Shown here piece by piece: positions 9,601 through 16,865 of a DNA stretch of 33,909 nucleotides. The stretch is from Alphaproteobacteria bacterium (GTDB lineage: Bacteria > Pseudomonadota > Alphaproteobacteria > RF32 > CAG-239), in NCBI GenBank assembly GCA_017479985.1, contig JAFVBL010000023.1, positions 1 through 33,909 on the forward strand, given 5' to 3'. The position numbers and the translations under genes are program-made. Under the pieces are notes generated by a model, which was not told the origin of the DNA, made no database searches, and saw only the letters and a program-made list of their open reading frames with translations. How positions within the stretch are numbered: position 1 is the stretch's first letter; each line of letters opens with the position of its first letter.

Positions 9601-10079
9601 AAATCAATGCCGCTTTAAGCAATTCGGATTGGGCGCCGCAGATTACGACCGGTATTCCGCTGTTGATTCCTGAAGAATATGTGCGTGATTTGGGCGTGCG
9701 TCTTGGGCTGTATCGCCGTATCGGTGCGCTTAAAGATGCTAGTGAACTGGCGGATATGCGTGAAGAACTGATTGACCGTTTCGGTGCCATTCCTCAAGAG
9801 GTGGAAAATTTATTGCAAACTATTGAAATTAAACAGCTTTGCTACCGCGCCAACATATCTAAGGTTGATGCCGGCGCCAAAGGGATTTTAATTGCGTTCC
9901 ATAACAACAAATTTGCGGCGGCGGATAAGTTGATTGATTTGGTGGCGCGCTCATTCGGGGTGTTCAAAATTCGTCCGGACCAAAAACTGTTTGTTGACAG
10001 GGATTTGTCATCATACACCGACCGCATCAATATTTTGAAAAAGACCATCAATAAGCTGCTGGAGCTGTTGTACAGTTAA
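6603..10079 (+). CDS. mfd: Transcription-repair coupling factor Mfd
   Basis: Mfd is the translocase that pushes stalled RNA polymerase off damaged DNA and recruits UvrA. It is 1158 residues from the ATG at 6603, which has a GGAAAGAAAAG ribosome-binding site; a TTG at 6555 in the same frame sits inside the promoter and is rejected. The N-terminal third is UvrB-like without helicase motifs (FPAWDTVPYDRVSP near the start, then VRGDIVDIFPSG). The CarD-like RNA polymerase interaction domain begins near 485 (VGELVVHIEHGIGRF). Walker A GDVGFGKT is at 635-642, DEEQH at 736-740, SATPIPRT follows, and the intact motif VI QLRGRIGR is at 905-912. The TRCF C-terminal domain closes the protein. The length is normal (E. 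coli 1148). Confidence 0.97.
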   Translation: MQQDFNALCDKTITAVCDGYEPFVLAKMATKECPLLYIASDGNSLAQTASMLRLTHPEFAVLEFPAWDTVPYDRVSPNSSVSAKRIATLSQLIFGEFKQPLVIITSLGAVLQKLPPAKIFRNAQKKITVGNTLNFDDFLHYISINGYTRAEQVMEAGEYAVRGDIVDIFPSGAEYPLRIDLFDDEIERLRFFDAVSQRTIGELKEYDFQVAGEVVLDARTIRSFREKYREFFGADGMKDEMYEAISEGRKYIGMENWLPLFYDDVLPTLFDYVPNAAVAVGRNVDEALKSKTEGIADYYTARLEALSMRKGKLEDEAYRPVPPEMLYLTADEFMLKLHDKKAAVFSALVAPADKNTVDMQTVPGRDFAHAKNVNGAAVYAELKNYLNENGKLKRIVCCYAEGSRERLLNLMTEHGIKDVVSVQDWAQAEKLAAAKKIPLVLADLAHGFRDKELCLISEQDILGERQRRKAKKVTSKDFIADVSSLAVGELVVHIEHGIGRFMGLENIVAGGAPHDCLKIVFAHDDKLFVPVENIDVLSRYGSDDENVQLDVLGGAAWQAKKAKVKEKIKDIAEKLIKIAAERHLKTAECFVTQGGVYDEFCSKFPFSETDDQLHAIQDVLADLGAGEPMDRLVCGDVGFGKTEVALRAAFTVAMSGAQVALIVPTTLLARQHYLNFAERMQGFPLKVRMLSRLTTAKETRETKEGLKSGAVDIVIGTHALLAKDIAFSDLGLLIIDEEQHFGVAHKEKLKALKSDVHVLTLSATPIPRTLQLSLTGVKQLSIIATPPVDRLAARTFVMPFDAVMIKEAIYREKFRGGQTFFVCPRVSDIPQMEKTLHTLVPDVKIAVAHGQMPAKQLEDIIGAFADGQYDVLLSTTIIESGIDMPRVNTMIIHRADMFGLAQLYQLRGRIGRSKIRGYCYFTVPPKKKLNAVAEKRLNILQALDTLGAGFSLASHDMDIRGSGNVLGTEQSGHIKDVGIALYHQMLDEEIQRQKAGHDEQINAALSNSDWAPQITTGIPLLIPEEYVRDLGVRLGLYRRIGALKDASELADMREELIDRFGAIPQEVENLLQTIEIKQLCYRANISKVDAGAKGILIAFHNNKFAAADKLIDLVARSFGVFKIRPDQKLFVDRDLSSYTDRINILKKTINKLLELLYS

Positions 10080-10086
10080 AAAAGAA

Positions 10087-10114
10087 CGGCTTGTACTTTT
10101 TAAAATACAAGCCG
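10087..10114. terminator. Hairpin at the mfd 3' end
   Basis: The 9-bp perfect stem CGGCTTGTA (10087-10095) with TACAAGCCG (10106-10114) starts 8 bp after the mfd stop codon. On the plus strand no T tract follows. On the minus strand the hairpin is followed by TTCTTTTTT, so it looks at least as good for transcription arriving from the 10178-10360 RNA. Confidence 0.6.
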
Positions 10115-10177
10115 CTCTGTTAGGAACTCCACACAATAATATCTTTTGCTACCGCTATCAACGACATTTGCGGTAAC

Positions 10178-10203
10178 AAAAAAGCCATCTCGCAAGAGAT
10201 GAC
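10178..10203 (-). terminator. Intrinsic terminator of the candidate RNA
   Basis: Read on the minus strand, the 8-bp stem GTCATCTC/GAGATGGC (one T-G pair) with a TTGC tetraloop is followed directly by TTTTTTG. Confidence 0.8.
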
Positions 10204-10360
10204 TGGAGACTGAAAACTATTGAGTTGAAATAGTGCGGTATATTCACTGCAACGGTTTATTTTACCGCTCTCCAGCCTAAGCTGAAAAGCAGGTAATTTA
10301 CGTTTACCAACGCAACTCAAAAGGTTTTCAGACCTCCGGCAGACCTCTTCGCCTGAAAAC
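10178..10360 (-). ncRNA. Candidate structured RNA with its own terminator
   Basis: The minus strand holds a dense set of pairings. Long-range arms GGAG.CTGAAAAC.(T)ATTGAGTTG at 10205-10227 and 10313-10337 pair over about 21 of 24 positions. Between them are smaller stems (CAGC-TTAG-GCTG near 10275, GGTAA/TTACC near 10300, CGGT/ACCG near 10260). The segment CTGAAAAC at 10331-10324 (minus sense) can pair either with GTTTTCAG at 10217-10210 or with GTTTTCAG at 10360-10353, so two exclusive folds exist. A textbook terminator follows at once. A second 8-bp hairpin lies at 10148-10177. An 88-codon TTG-led frame covers the region, but it lacks a ribosome-binding site and looks incidental. No gene lies downstream on this strand, so this is more like a small RNA than a riboswitch. 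I do not match it to tmRNA, RNase P RNA, SRP RNA or standard 6S RNA. The 5' end is uncertain. Confidence 0.5.
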
Positions 10361-10415
10361 AGATATAGAATAAAAATATACAGCAAGAATGGTCGCGCAT
10401 TTTATCCGAAAACTA

Positions 10416-10444
10416 TTGACATTATTTTATTTTTATATTACCTT
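10416..10444 (+). promoter_or_regulatory. Candidate promoter for the small ORF pair
   Basis: A perfect -35 box TTGACA (10416-10421), a 17-bp AT-rich spacer and a poorer -10 TACCTT (10439-10444) lie 19 bp before the start codon at 10463. Confidence 0.4.
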
Positions 10445-10462
10445 TAAAATAGGAGGCTAAGA

Positions 10463-10531
10463 ATGGGATATATAATCGGCTTTATATGTATTTGTATTGT
10501 GGCTGTCCTAGCAGATAATGGATTGTTTTAG
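10463..10531 (+). CDS. 22-residue hydrophobic peptide
   Basis: The ATG at 10463 follows a perfect AGGAGG (10451-10456) at good spacing. It opens a 22-codon frame ending in TAG at 10529-10531. The product begins MGYIIGFICICIVAV and is almost entirely membrane-compatible, with two Cys and an acidic LADNGLF tail. It is too short for ordinary gene callers. It could be a genuine small membrane peptide, or a leader whose translation feeds ribosomes to the next gene, which starts 22 bp after this stop. No family is recognised. Confidence 0.55.
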   Translation: MGYIIGFICICIVAVLADNGLF

Positions 10532-10553
10532 TATAATTGTCGGAATTTATGTT

Positions 10554-10781
10554 ATGAAAAACAAAGACAAAATTTCATTATTAGAACAAGAAATTGAAAG
10601 CCTTAAACATCAAAGAAACTTACTCTTAATTGGATTGTTTTTTGCATTCGTTACTCATTGGTTCGGTAATGAGATATGGTTTAAATCCATAGAAAACCTT
10701 GCTTTCTATACAATGTGGATTTGTTTTGGTTTTGTGTTTGTAAAGCCCCAAAAAAAAGCAACAATAAAATTATTTGTATAA
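10554..10781 (+). CDS. Small membrane protein with a coiled-coil N-terminus
   Basis: This 75-residue product starts at the ATG at 10554, which has a GGAA at 10542-10545, 8 bases upstream. An in-frame ATG at 10518 would add 12 residues and overlap the 22-residue ORF. Residues about 4-22 (ISLLEQEIESLKHQR) form a short charged heptad-like helix. Two hydrophobic segments follow (LLLIGLFFAFVTHWF and AFYTMWICFGFVFV), then a Lys-rich tail. The base composition is more AT-rich than the flanking housekeeping genes, which suggests an accessory gene. Function unknown. Confidence 0.6.
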   Translation: MKNKDKISLLEQEIESLKHQRNLLLIGLFFAFVTHWFGNEIWFKSIENLAFYTMWICFGFVFVKPQKKATIKLFV

Positions 10782-10852
10782 CTTATAAAAAAGTTCTTTA
10801 CAAATCAAAAAATTGTGTTATATGTGTTGACAACATAACAAATATTATCAAA

Positions 10853-10878
10853 GTGGAGCTGCAAAGCCCCGCTTTTTT
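10853..10878 (+). terminator. Terminator between the small ORFs and rimP
   Basis: Stem GTGGAGC/GCCCCGC with one A-C mismatch and one T-G pair, a 6-base loop, then TTTTTT at 10873-10878. A promoter-like TTTACA-16-TATATG lies upstream at 10797-10824, so a short terminated leader transcript towards rimP is also possible. Confidence 0.55.
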
Positions 10879-10906
10879 ATTAAAGTTTGTTAAATGCCAT
10901 AACGTT

Positions 10907-11000
10907 ATTCTGAGGGCTTTGGCCCGAAGAACCTCCCGTGACGCTGTGCGGATTTTTAGGGGCAGGAGATTCTTCATTTCGCTGACGCTGCATTCAGAAT
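10907..11000. repeat. REP-like inverted-repeat element in the rimP leader
   Basis: The outer ends are ATTCTGA (10907-10913) and TCAGAAT (10994-11000). The inner arms are GAAGAACCTCC (10926-10936) and GGAGATTCTTC (10965-10975), around an unpaired centre. A half-copy of the right arm occurs at 4355-4382. It ends about 30 bp before the rimP start codon, so it is probably transcribed as part of the leader. Confidence 0.65.
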
Positions 11001-11030
11001 GACAGGGCGGAACACTAAAAAGGAAACATA

Positions 11031-11528
11031 ATGCAAAAACACTATTTACAGGACTTAATTGAGCCGGTGGTGGAAAAAGAAGGGTTTGAGCTGGTGCGCG
11101 TGATGACAATCGGGCAAGCCAATCCGACGTTGCAAGTGATGATAGATACGCTTGACGGTCGTGATATTACGGTTGATGATTGCGCAACCGTCAGCAGTGC
11201 TCTGTCTGATATGCTCGATGAAAAAGACCCGATAGAAAATCGCTATGCGCTTGAAGTCAGTTCGCCGGGGCTTGACCGTCCGCTGACAAAAATCAAACAT
11301 TTTGAACGCTGGAAAGGTTATGAAATCAAACTCGAAACCGAAGATAAGGTTGAAAACCGCAAGCGTTTTAAAGGAAAAATTACGTCTGTTGACAATGATA
11401 ACATCGTGTTGACGGCAGACGAAACAACATACACAATTCCGTTTGCGCTTATCAGTAAGGCCAAATTGGTGATAACGGACGAATTGTGGGAAAAATATAT
11501 GGCGGCGCATCAGGCTGCCGAATTTTAA
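11031..11528 (+). CDS. rimP: Ribosome maturation factor RimP
   Basis: RimP acts in the cytoplasm in assembly of the 30S subunit head. The product is 165 residues, a usual length. The N-terminal alpha/beta domain contains GFELVRV and the ITVDDCATVS segment. The family signature ALEVSSPGLDRPL follows near residue 80, and an SH3-like C-terminal domain carries FKGKITSVDNDNIVL. The ribosome-binding site AAAAAGGAAA precedes the ATG. It is the first gene of the rimP-nusA-ylxR-infB-rbfA operon, 20 bp before nusA. The promoter is not obvious, because a terminator and a repeat element occupy the leader. Confidence 0.96.
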   Translation: MQKHYLQDLIEPVVEKEGFELVRVMTIGQANPTLQVMIDTLDGRDITVDDCATVSSALSDMLDEKDPIENRYALEVSSPGLDRPLTKIKHFERWKGYEIKLETEDKVENRKRFKGKITSVDNDNIVLTADETTYTIPFALISKAKLVITDELWEKYMAAHQAAEF

Positions 11529-11548
11529 TTTTATGAGGTGATACTGAA

Positions 11549-13111
11549 ATGGAAAATTATGAAAATATGCCGAGACCGGAAATTGTGGTGGTAGCCGATA
11601 CGGTTGCACGCGATAAAAATATAGATAAAGAAGATGTTTTTGAAGCAATGGAAATTGCCATTCAAAAAGCCGGACGCACCAAATACGGAATGGAACACGA
11701 TGTACGTGTTCATATTGACCGTAAAACGGGGGCAATCGCTCTGTCACGTTATCGCGAAGTTGTGGCAGATGATGCCGTGATTGAAAATGAATCGGCGCAG
11801 ATTCCTTTAAGCATTGCCAAGACATACGATAAAAAGTATAAAGTCGGCGATTTTATTATTGACCCGCTGCCGCCGATTAACTTCGGACGTATTGCCTCAC
11901 AAACCGCACGTCAGATGATTATGGAAAAAATCAAAGATGCCGTACGCAATAAACAATATGAAGAATATCGTGAAAAAATCGGTACAATTATCAACGGTAC
12001 GGTTAAAAAAGTTGAACAGAATATGCGCGGTTTTATCAGCAACATCATTTTGGATATCGGCAAAAATGATGAAGCCGTTTTGCGTTATGATGAGATTATT
12101 CCGCACGAAAAATTCAAAGCCGGCGACCGTGTCCGCGCTTATGTTTTAGATGTTCGCCGCGAAAAGAAAGGACCTCAAATTTTCTTGTCGCGTACCTGTC
12201 CGGAATTTATGGCAAAACTGTTTACGCAGGAAGTGCCGGAAATTTATGACGGCGTCGTGCAAATTATGGGTGTGGCGCGTGATCCGGGGTCTAAAGCCAA
12301 AATCGCCGTCAGAGCCAATGATAAAACGATTGATCCGGTCGGTGCGTGCGTCGGTTTGCGCGGTATTCGCGTACAGGCTGTTGTAGCCGAATTGCAAGGC
12401 GAAAAAATCGATATCGTAAACTATTCGGACGACAAAGCACAATATATCGTTAATGCCTTGGCTCCGGCAGAAGTTATTAAGGTGGTGCTTGATGAAGAGA
12501 ACGGTCATATTGAAGTAGTGGTTGCCGAAGATCAATTCTCGCTTGCCATCGGTCGCCGCGGTCAAAACGTTAAATTGGCATCACAATTATTGGGCGCCAA
12601 CATTGATGTGTTGACCGAAGAACAGGAACGCGAACGTCGCGCGAATGAAAATAAGGTTCGCACACAACGCTTTATGGAAGCTTTGGATGTTGATGATATG
12701 ATTGCGCATTTGTTGATTGCCGAGGGTTTCTCAACGGTTGATGAAGTTGCGTATGTTGATTTGAAGGAATTGGCTGAAATCGAAGGTTTTGACGAAGATA
12801 TTGCTACCGAATTGCAATCACGAGCCAAAGAGTTTATTGCGCAGCGTGATAAAGAATTTAATGCCAAGAGTAAGGCTCTTAAAATTGATGAAAGTATGAA
12901 AAAAGTTGAGGGTTTGGCACCTGAAATGATTATTTCTCTGGCAGAAAAAGGCGTGAAAAAAATTGATGATTTGGCTGATTTGGCCGCAGATGAGTTGATT
13001 GAAATGTTGGGTGAAGATGCCGTTTCGGAAACGGAAGCCAACGACATCATTATGTCGGCACGCCGTCAGGCCGGTTGGTTCGACGAAGAGGATACGTCAA
13101 CGGAAGAATAA
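11549..13111 (+). CDS. nusA: Transcription termination/antitermination factor NusA
   Basis: NusA binds RNA polymerase and modulates pausing, termination and antitermination. At 520 residues it has the full alphaproteobacterial layout: N-terminal polymerase-binding domain (about 1-130), S1 domain (about 135-200; IGTIINGTVKKVEQNMRGF), two KH domains (about 230-345; AIGRRGQNVKLASQLLGANI in KH2), and two acidic C-terminal helix-hairpin-helix repeats (around 370-425 and 455-510). The ribosome-binding site GAGGTGA precedes the ATG. The gene sits 20 bp after rimP and 19 bp before ylxR, in the conserved order. Confidence 0.97.
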   Translation: MENYENMPRPEIVVVADTVARDKNIDKEDVFEAMEIAIQKAGRTKYGMEHDVRVHIDRKTGAIALSRYREVVADDAVIENESAQIPLSIAKTYDKKYKVGDFIIDPLPPINFGRIASQTARQMIMEKIKDAVRNKQYEEYREKIGTIINGTVKKVEQNMRGFISNIILDIGKNDEAVLRYDEIIPHEKFKAGDRVRAYVLDVRREKKGPQIFLSRTCPEFMAKLFTQEVPEIYDGVVQIMGVARDPGSKAKIAVRANDKTIDPVGACVGLRGIRVQAVVAELQGEKIDIVNYSDDKAQYIVNALAPAEVIKVVLDEENGHIEVVVAEDQFSLAIGRRGQNVKLASQLLGANIDVLTEEQERERRANENKVRTQRFMEALDVDDMIAHLLIAEGFSTVDEVAYVDLKELAEIEGFDEDIATELQSRAKEFIAQRDKEFNAKSKALKIDESMKKVEGLAPEMIISLAEKGVKKIDDLADLAADELIEMLGEDAVSETEANDIIMSARRQAGWFDEEDTSTEE

Positions 13112-13130
13112 GGCAATTACGGAGCAGATA

Positions 13131-13706
13131 ATGGCTAAAGTTGCGGAAATGAGAAAATGCGTGCTGACCGGTAAGATTTTGCCCAAAGAAGAGCTTTTGC
13201 GCTTTATATTATTGCGCGATGGCACGGTTTTACCGGATTTTAACAAAAAGCTCGATGGTCACGGATTTTATCTTTCCAACTCCAAAAAGTTGTTATCGGA
13301 GTTGTCGGCAAAAGCTAATCCGCTGAACAAGATTTTGCATACCAAAACGATTATGAGTGAAGATTTGCCTCAAATTGTGGAGCAAATTTTGCAAAAACGC
13401 GGATTAGATGCCCTCAACCTTGCCCGTAAGGCAGGAGATTTGGTTCTGGGGTTCGAAAAAGTTAAGGATATTATAGCGAAAGGCAAGGCCGCCTTTGTGA
13501 TTGAAGCAACAGATGCCGGAGAGGACGGCAGGCAGAAAATCTCAGCAATGGCCACAGATTTGGAAAAGTTTACATTGTACGATGTTGCAAGTTTGAGTCA
13601 GGCGCTTAATCGGGAAAACACGGTTTATCTGGCCGTCAAAAAAAGCTCGATGAGCGCAATGGTCCGCTCGGCCTTTCAGCGATATCAGACATTTTTGAAT
13701 GAATAA
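13131..13706 (+). CDS. YlxR domain fused to an L7Ae-like RNA-binding domain
   Basis: This 191-residue protein combines an N-terminal YlxR (DUF448) domain, with RKCVLTG, LLRFILLRDG and DGHGFYLSN, and a C-terminal ribosomal L7Ae-like domain (LNLARKAGDLVLGFEKVKDII onward). This fusion between nusA and infB is typical of alphaproteobacteria. The start is the ATG at 13131, after GGAG. The open frame runs back to 12999 inside nusA, but only 13131 has a ribosome-binding site. The usual Gly-Arg-Gly of the YlxR signature is Gly-His-Gly here. Its role is probably in RNA binding linked to translation or transcription; the exact substrate is not known to me. Confidence 0.9.
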   Translation: MAKVAEMRKCVLTGKILPKEELLRFILLRDGTVLPDFNKKLDGHGFYLSNSKKLLSELSAKANPLNKILHTKTIMSEDLPQIVEQILQKRGLDALNLARKAGDLVLGFEKVKDIIAKGKAAFVIEATDAGEDGRQKISAMATDLEKFTLYDVASLSQALNRENTVYLAVKKSSMSAMVRSAFQRYQTFLNE

Positions 13707-13721
13707 CGGAGAGAAAGTTAT

Positions 13722-16235
13722 ATGACAGAAGAGAGTGCAAAGGGAAAATTGACATTAAAGAAAACCCTCACTTTAAAGAGCATCAGCAAGCCGGCACCGT
13801 CTGACGGCAAGAAAGTGGTGCAGGTGGAAGTACGTAAAAAACGTACAATCAACACCGCACCGCAGTCGTCGACACCGAAAGAAATCGATGAAGCTACGGC
13901 GCAAAAGCTGAAACTCTTGGCAGAAGCAAAAGAGTATGATGCCAAGAAAAAACAAGAAGAAGAGGCAAAAGAAGCAAAGCGCAAAAAGCAGCAGGCAGCT
14001 AAGCTTGAAGAACAGGAAAAAGAGCGTGAGATGGTTGCTGCCGAAAAGGCCAAAGCAGAGAAAAAAGCCAAAGAAGAACAAGAAAAGGCCGAAAAAGAGG
14101 CAGCCGAAGAAAAATCCGCGGCTGAAAAAAAGACTAGAGAAACGGTAAATTCGTCGTCGGATTATCGCAATAAAAAATCCAAAGATTATGCCGATGATGA
14201 CGAAGAAGATGAAGATTATCGCAAAAAAGGCAAAAAAACCGTTGTCACCACGGAAAAACGTGTGATGACACGTGAGGAGACGTTTGAACAGGAACGGAAG
14301 AAGATTCAAAAACGCAGCTTTGAGTCGCAACGGCGCAATAACAAAATCAACGCCAATAATTATATGATCGGCGGCGGAGATGATGACGATGATGATTATG
14401 GTTTCGGCGCGCCTCATCGTCGTTTTAAGAAAAAGCAGCCGAAGCCGGTACAGCAGGTTCAAACACCTCAGGAAAAGGTTGTTCACGAGGTTGTGATACC
14501 GGAAACAATTACGGTGCAAGAGCTGGCCAATCGTATGGCAGAGAAAAGCTCCGATGTGATTAAACGTCTGATGAGTATGGGTGTGATGGTGACGATTAAC
14601 CAGCCGATTGATGCCGATACGGCGCAGATTATTGTTGAAGATATGGGGCATATTGCCAAGCGTGTGGCAGACAGCGATGTAGAAGAAGGGTTAAGCGGTC
14701 CGGAAGATACGGCGGAAGATTTATTGCCACGCGCGCCGATTGTAACGGTTATGGGGCACGTCGACCACGGTAAAACTTCGCTTTTGGACGCGTTGCGCGA
14801 AACCAATGTGGTGGCAAAAGAAGCCGGCGGTATCACACAGCATATCGGTGCATATCAAATTACTCTTGAGAGCGGTCAGAAAATCACATTTATTGATACG
14901 CCGGGACACGAAGCATTTTCGGAAATGCGTGCCAGAGGTGCGCAAGTAACCGATATTGTGGTGCTGGTGGTGGCGGCAAATGACGGTATTATGCCGCAAA
15001 CGGTTGAGGCAATTCGTCACGCACAGGCCGCAAATGTGCCGATTGTGGTGGCGATTAACAAAATCGATTTGCCGGGAGCGGATCCGATGCGTGTTAAAAC
15101 CGAATTGTTGCAATACGGTATCGGTGTGGAAGAAATGGGCGGTGAGTCGTTATGCGCCGAAATTTCTGCCAAGAAGCGTATCAATATCGATAAATTGGTT
15201 GATGCAATTTTGCTGCAGGCTGAAATGCTTGATTTGAAAGCCAATCCGAACCGCGCGGCACAAGGTACGGTGGTTGAGGCCAAAATGGAGAAGGGACGCG
15301 GTTCCGTTGCCACTGTTTTGGTGCAGCGCGGAACGTTGCACATCGGTGATATTTTGATTGCCGGCAAAGAATGGGGACGTGTACGCGCAATGTTTAACGA
15401 ACTCGGCAAAAAAGTATTGCAAGCCGGACCGGCAACACCGGTTGAGGTTATCGGTTTGCAGGGTACGCCGATGGCCGGTGATACGTTTGTAATCGGTAAA
15501 GATGAGAATCAGGCGCGCGAAGTAACCGGATACCGTATCAGAAAAGAGCGTGAGTTGAAGATGGTTGCCAACACCAAGTCGGCGATGGAACAGATGATGG
15601 AAAAAATTAAATCCGGAGAATCGAAACACTTGTCTGTTGTTATTAAAGCAGATGTTCAAGGCTCGATTGAGGCGCTTGAAGGTTCGCTTAAAAAGTTGGC
15701 TAACGATGAAGTCTCCGTGCAAATTTTGCATTCGGCGGTGGGTGGAATTTCCGAGTCCGATGTAACATTGGCACACGCATCAAATGCACTGATTATCGGC
15801 TTTAATGTTCGAGCCAATGCACAGGCGCGTGATATGGCGCATCGTGACGGTGTGGATATTCGCTATTACTCGATTATTTACACGGTGGTTGATGATGTAA
15901 AGAAGGCGCTTGAAGGTATGTTGACGCCGGAATTGCGTGAAAAGATTTTGGGTTATGCGCAAATTCGCAATGTGTTCAATATTACGGGTGTAGGCAAAGT
16001 TGCCGGTTGTATGGTTACCGAAGGTATGGTTAAACGCGGTGCCAAAGTCAGACTTTTGCGTGATAATGTGGTCATTCACGACGGCAATTTAGGACAGCTT
16101 AAACGCTACAAAGATGACGTTAAAGAAGTCAAAGAAGGTTATGAGTGCGGTATGAGTTTTGAAAATTACAGCGATATTCAGGTCAATGACTCGATTGAGT
16201 GTTATGAGGTTGAAGAAATCGCCAAAACACTGTAA
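13722..16235 (+). CDS. infB: Translation initiation factor IF-2
   Basis: IF-2 is the GTPase that brings initiator tRNA to the 30S subunit and promotes subunit joining. It has 837 residues. A long, low-complexity N-terminal region rich in Lys, Glu and Ala (about 60-230, with an Asp-rich patch near 220) is followed by an IF2_N domain near 258-310. The GTPase G1 motif GHVDHGKT is at 345-352, DTPGH at 392-396 and NKID at 446-449. Domains II-IV complete the protein. The ATG follows GGAGA, 15 bp after ylxR. The charged N-terminus is normal for the family and variable between species. Confidence 0.97.
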   Translation: MTEESAKGKLTLKKTLTLKSISKPAPSDGKKVVQVEVRKKRTINTAPQSSTPKEIDEATAQKLKLLAEAKEYDAKKKQEEEAKEAKRKKQQAAKLEEQEKEREMVAAEKAKAEKKAKEEQEKAEKEAAEEKSAAEKKTRETVNSSSDYRNKKSKDYADDDEEDEDYRKKGKKTVVTTEKRVMTREETFEQERKKIQKRSFESQRRNNKINANNYMIGGGDDDDDDYGFGAPHRRFKKKQPKPVQQVQTPQEKVVHEVVIPETITVQELANRMAEKSSDVIKRLMSMGVMVTINQPIDADTAQIIVEDMGHIAKRVADSDVEEGLSGPEDTAEDLLPRAPIVTVMGHVDHGKTSLLDALRETNVVAKEAGGITQHIGAYQITLESGQKITFIDTPGHEAFSEMRARGAQVTDIVVLVVAANDGIMPQTVEAIRHAQAANVPIVVAINKIDLPGADPMRVKTELLQYGIGVEEMGGESLCAEISAKKRINIDKLVDAILLQAEMLDLKANPNRAAQGTVVEAKMEKGRGSVATVLVQRGTLHIGDILIAGKEWGRVRAMFNELGKKVLQAGPATPVEVIGLQGTPMAGDTFVIGKDENQAREVTGYRIRKERELKMVANTKSAMEQMMEKIKSGESKHLSVVIKADVQGSIEALEGSLKKLANDEVSVQILHSAVGGISESDVTLAHASNALIIGFNVRANAQARDMAHRDGVDIRYYSIIYTVVDDVKKALEGMLTPELREKILGYAQIRNVFNITGVGKVAGCMVTEGMVKRGAKVRLLRDNVVIHDGNLGQLKRYKDDVKEVKEGYECGMSFENYSDIQVNDSIECYEVEEIAKTL

Positions 16236-16257
16236 GGAAACAAGAAAGGATTTGAAA

Positions 16258-16677
16258 ATGGCTCAGGAATTATCAAACAGACAATTGCGCGTCGGGCAGG
16301 AAGTTCGCCGCGTGATTGCCGAGGCAATCGAACAGGGAAATGTACGTTCACCGGAAATAGCCGAGGCTTTTATTACGATTACCAACGTGATTATGTCGCC
16401 GGATTTGAAGTATGCCACCGTTTATCTGACAACTTTGAACGGTAGAAATTTAGGGGCGATTTTGGAACAATTGGCGGCAGATAAATGGCTGTTTAAGAAA
16501 TTGGTAGCCGATAAGCTGAAACTGCGTTTTACGCCTGAAATCAATTTCCGCGCTGATGATACGTTTGATGAAGCAGAGAGGATTAACCGCCTGATGAACG
16601 ACCCGAAAGTGAGAGCTGATTTGGCAAAATCGGCCGAAGATGATGAAACGGCTGAAAATACGGCAAAAGGTGCTTAA
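16258..16677 (+). CDS. rbfA: Ribosome-binding factor A
   Basis: RbfA helps mature the 5' end of 16S rRNA and the 30S subunit. The product is 139 residues. It starts SNRQLRVGQEVRRVIAEAI; the central MSPDLKYATVYLTTL and the RFTPEINFRADDTFDEAERI stretch are characteristic. The C-terminus is an acidic, Ala/Glu-rich tail. The start is the ATG at 16258 with AAGAAAGGA upstream; the frame also runs back into infB, without a site. It is 22 bp after infB and only 2 bp before the next small gene. Confidence 0.95.
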   Translation: MAQELSNRQLRVGQEVRRVIAEAIEQGNVRSPEIAEAFITITNVIMSPDLKYATVYLTTLNGRNLGAILEQLAADKWLFKKLVADKLKLRFTPEINFRADDTFDEAERINRLMNDPKVRADLAKSAEDDETAENTAKGA

Positions 16678-16679
16678 AA

Positions 16680-16805
16680 ATGTGGCAGTATTTAACACAC
16701 ATATCCGGAACCGATGTAATTTATGCTGTCATCGGAATTACGGTGATATTGTTTATTGCGGCCATCATTCGTTATCTGTTTGATCGCAGCGGCGGATATT
16801 TTTAG
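16680..16805 (+). CDS. 41-residue single-pass membrane protein
   Basis: The ATG at 16680 follows the rbfA stop codon by 2 bases, and an AGGTG inside the end of rbfA can serve as ribosome-binding site, so translation is probably coupled. The product starts MWQYLTHISGTDVIYAV. It has one strong hydrophobic helix (about 13-30, ending IAAIIRYLF) and a short basic/Gly tail DRSGGYF. The stop codon at 16803-16805 is followed by the operon terminator. The usual downstream neighbours truB and rpsO are absent here. I do not recognise the family; the tight coupling is the main argument that it is real. Confidence 0.65.
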   Translation: MWQYLTHISGTDVIYAVIGITVILFIAAIIRYLFDRSGGYF

Positions 16806-16819
16806 TAAAATATCGCAAT

Positions 16820-16849
16820 AAAAAAACGGCAATTTATGCCGTTTTTTTT
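16820..16849. terminator. Bidirectional intrinsic terminator
   Basis: Seven A bases (16820-16826), the stem CGGCA/TGCCG with loop ATTTA, then eight T bases (16842-16849). It serves the infB operon on the plus strand and the cyclophilin gene on the minus strand. Confidence 0.9.
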
Positions 16850-16865
16850 GTGATAAGCAAATATT

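Noticed and set aside
10178-10360. Known housekeeping RNA (tmRNA, RNase P, SRP, 6S)
   Set aside because: None of the conserved core sequences of these RNAs is visible and the branched layout does not fit a 6S rod.
10120-10386. 88-codon minus-strand frame as a protein gene
   Set aside because: It starts with TTG, has no ribosome-binding site and is filled with inverted repeats and an intrinsic terminator; a structured RNA explains it better.
13773-14651. 292-codon minus-strand frame opposite infB
   Set aside because: It is the antisense of the Lys/Glu-rich IF-2 N-terminus, giving an artificial Phe/Leu-rich product.
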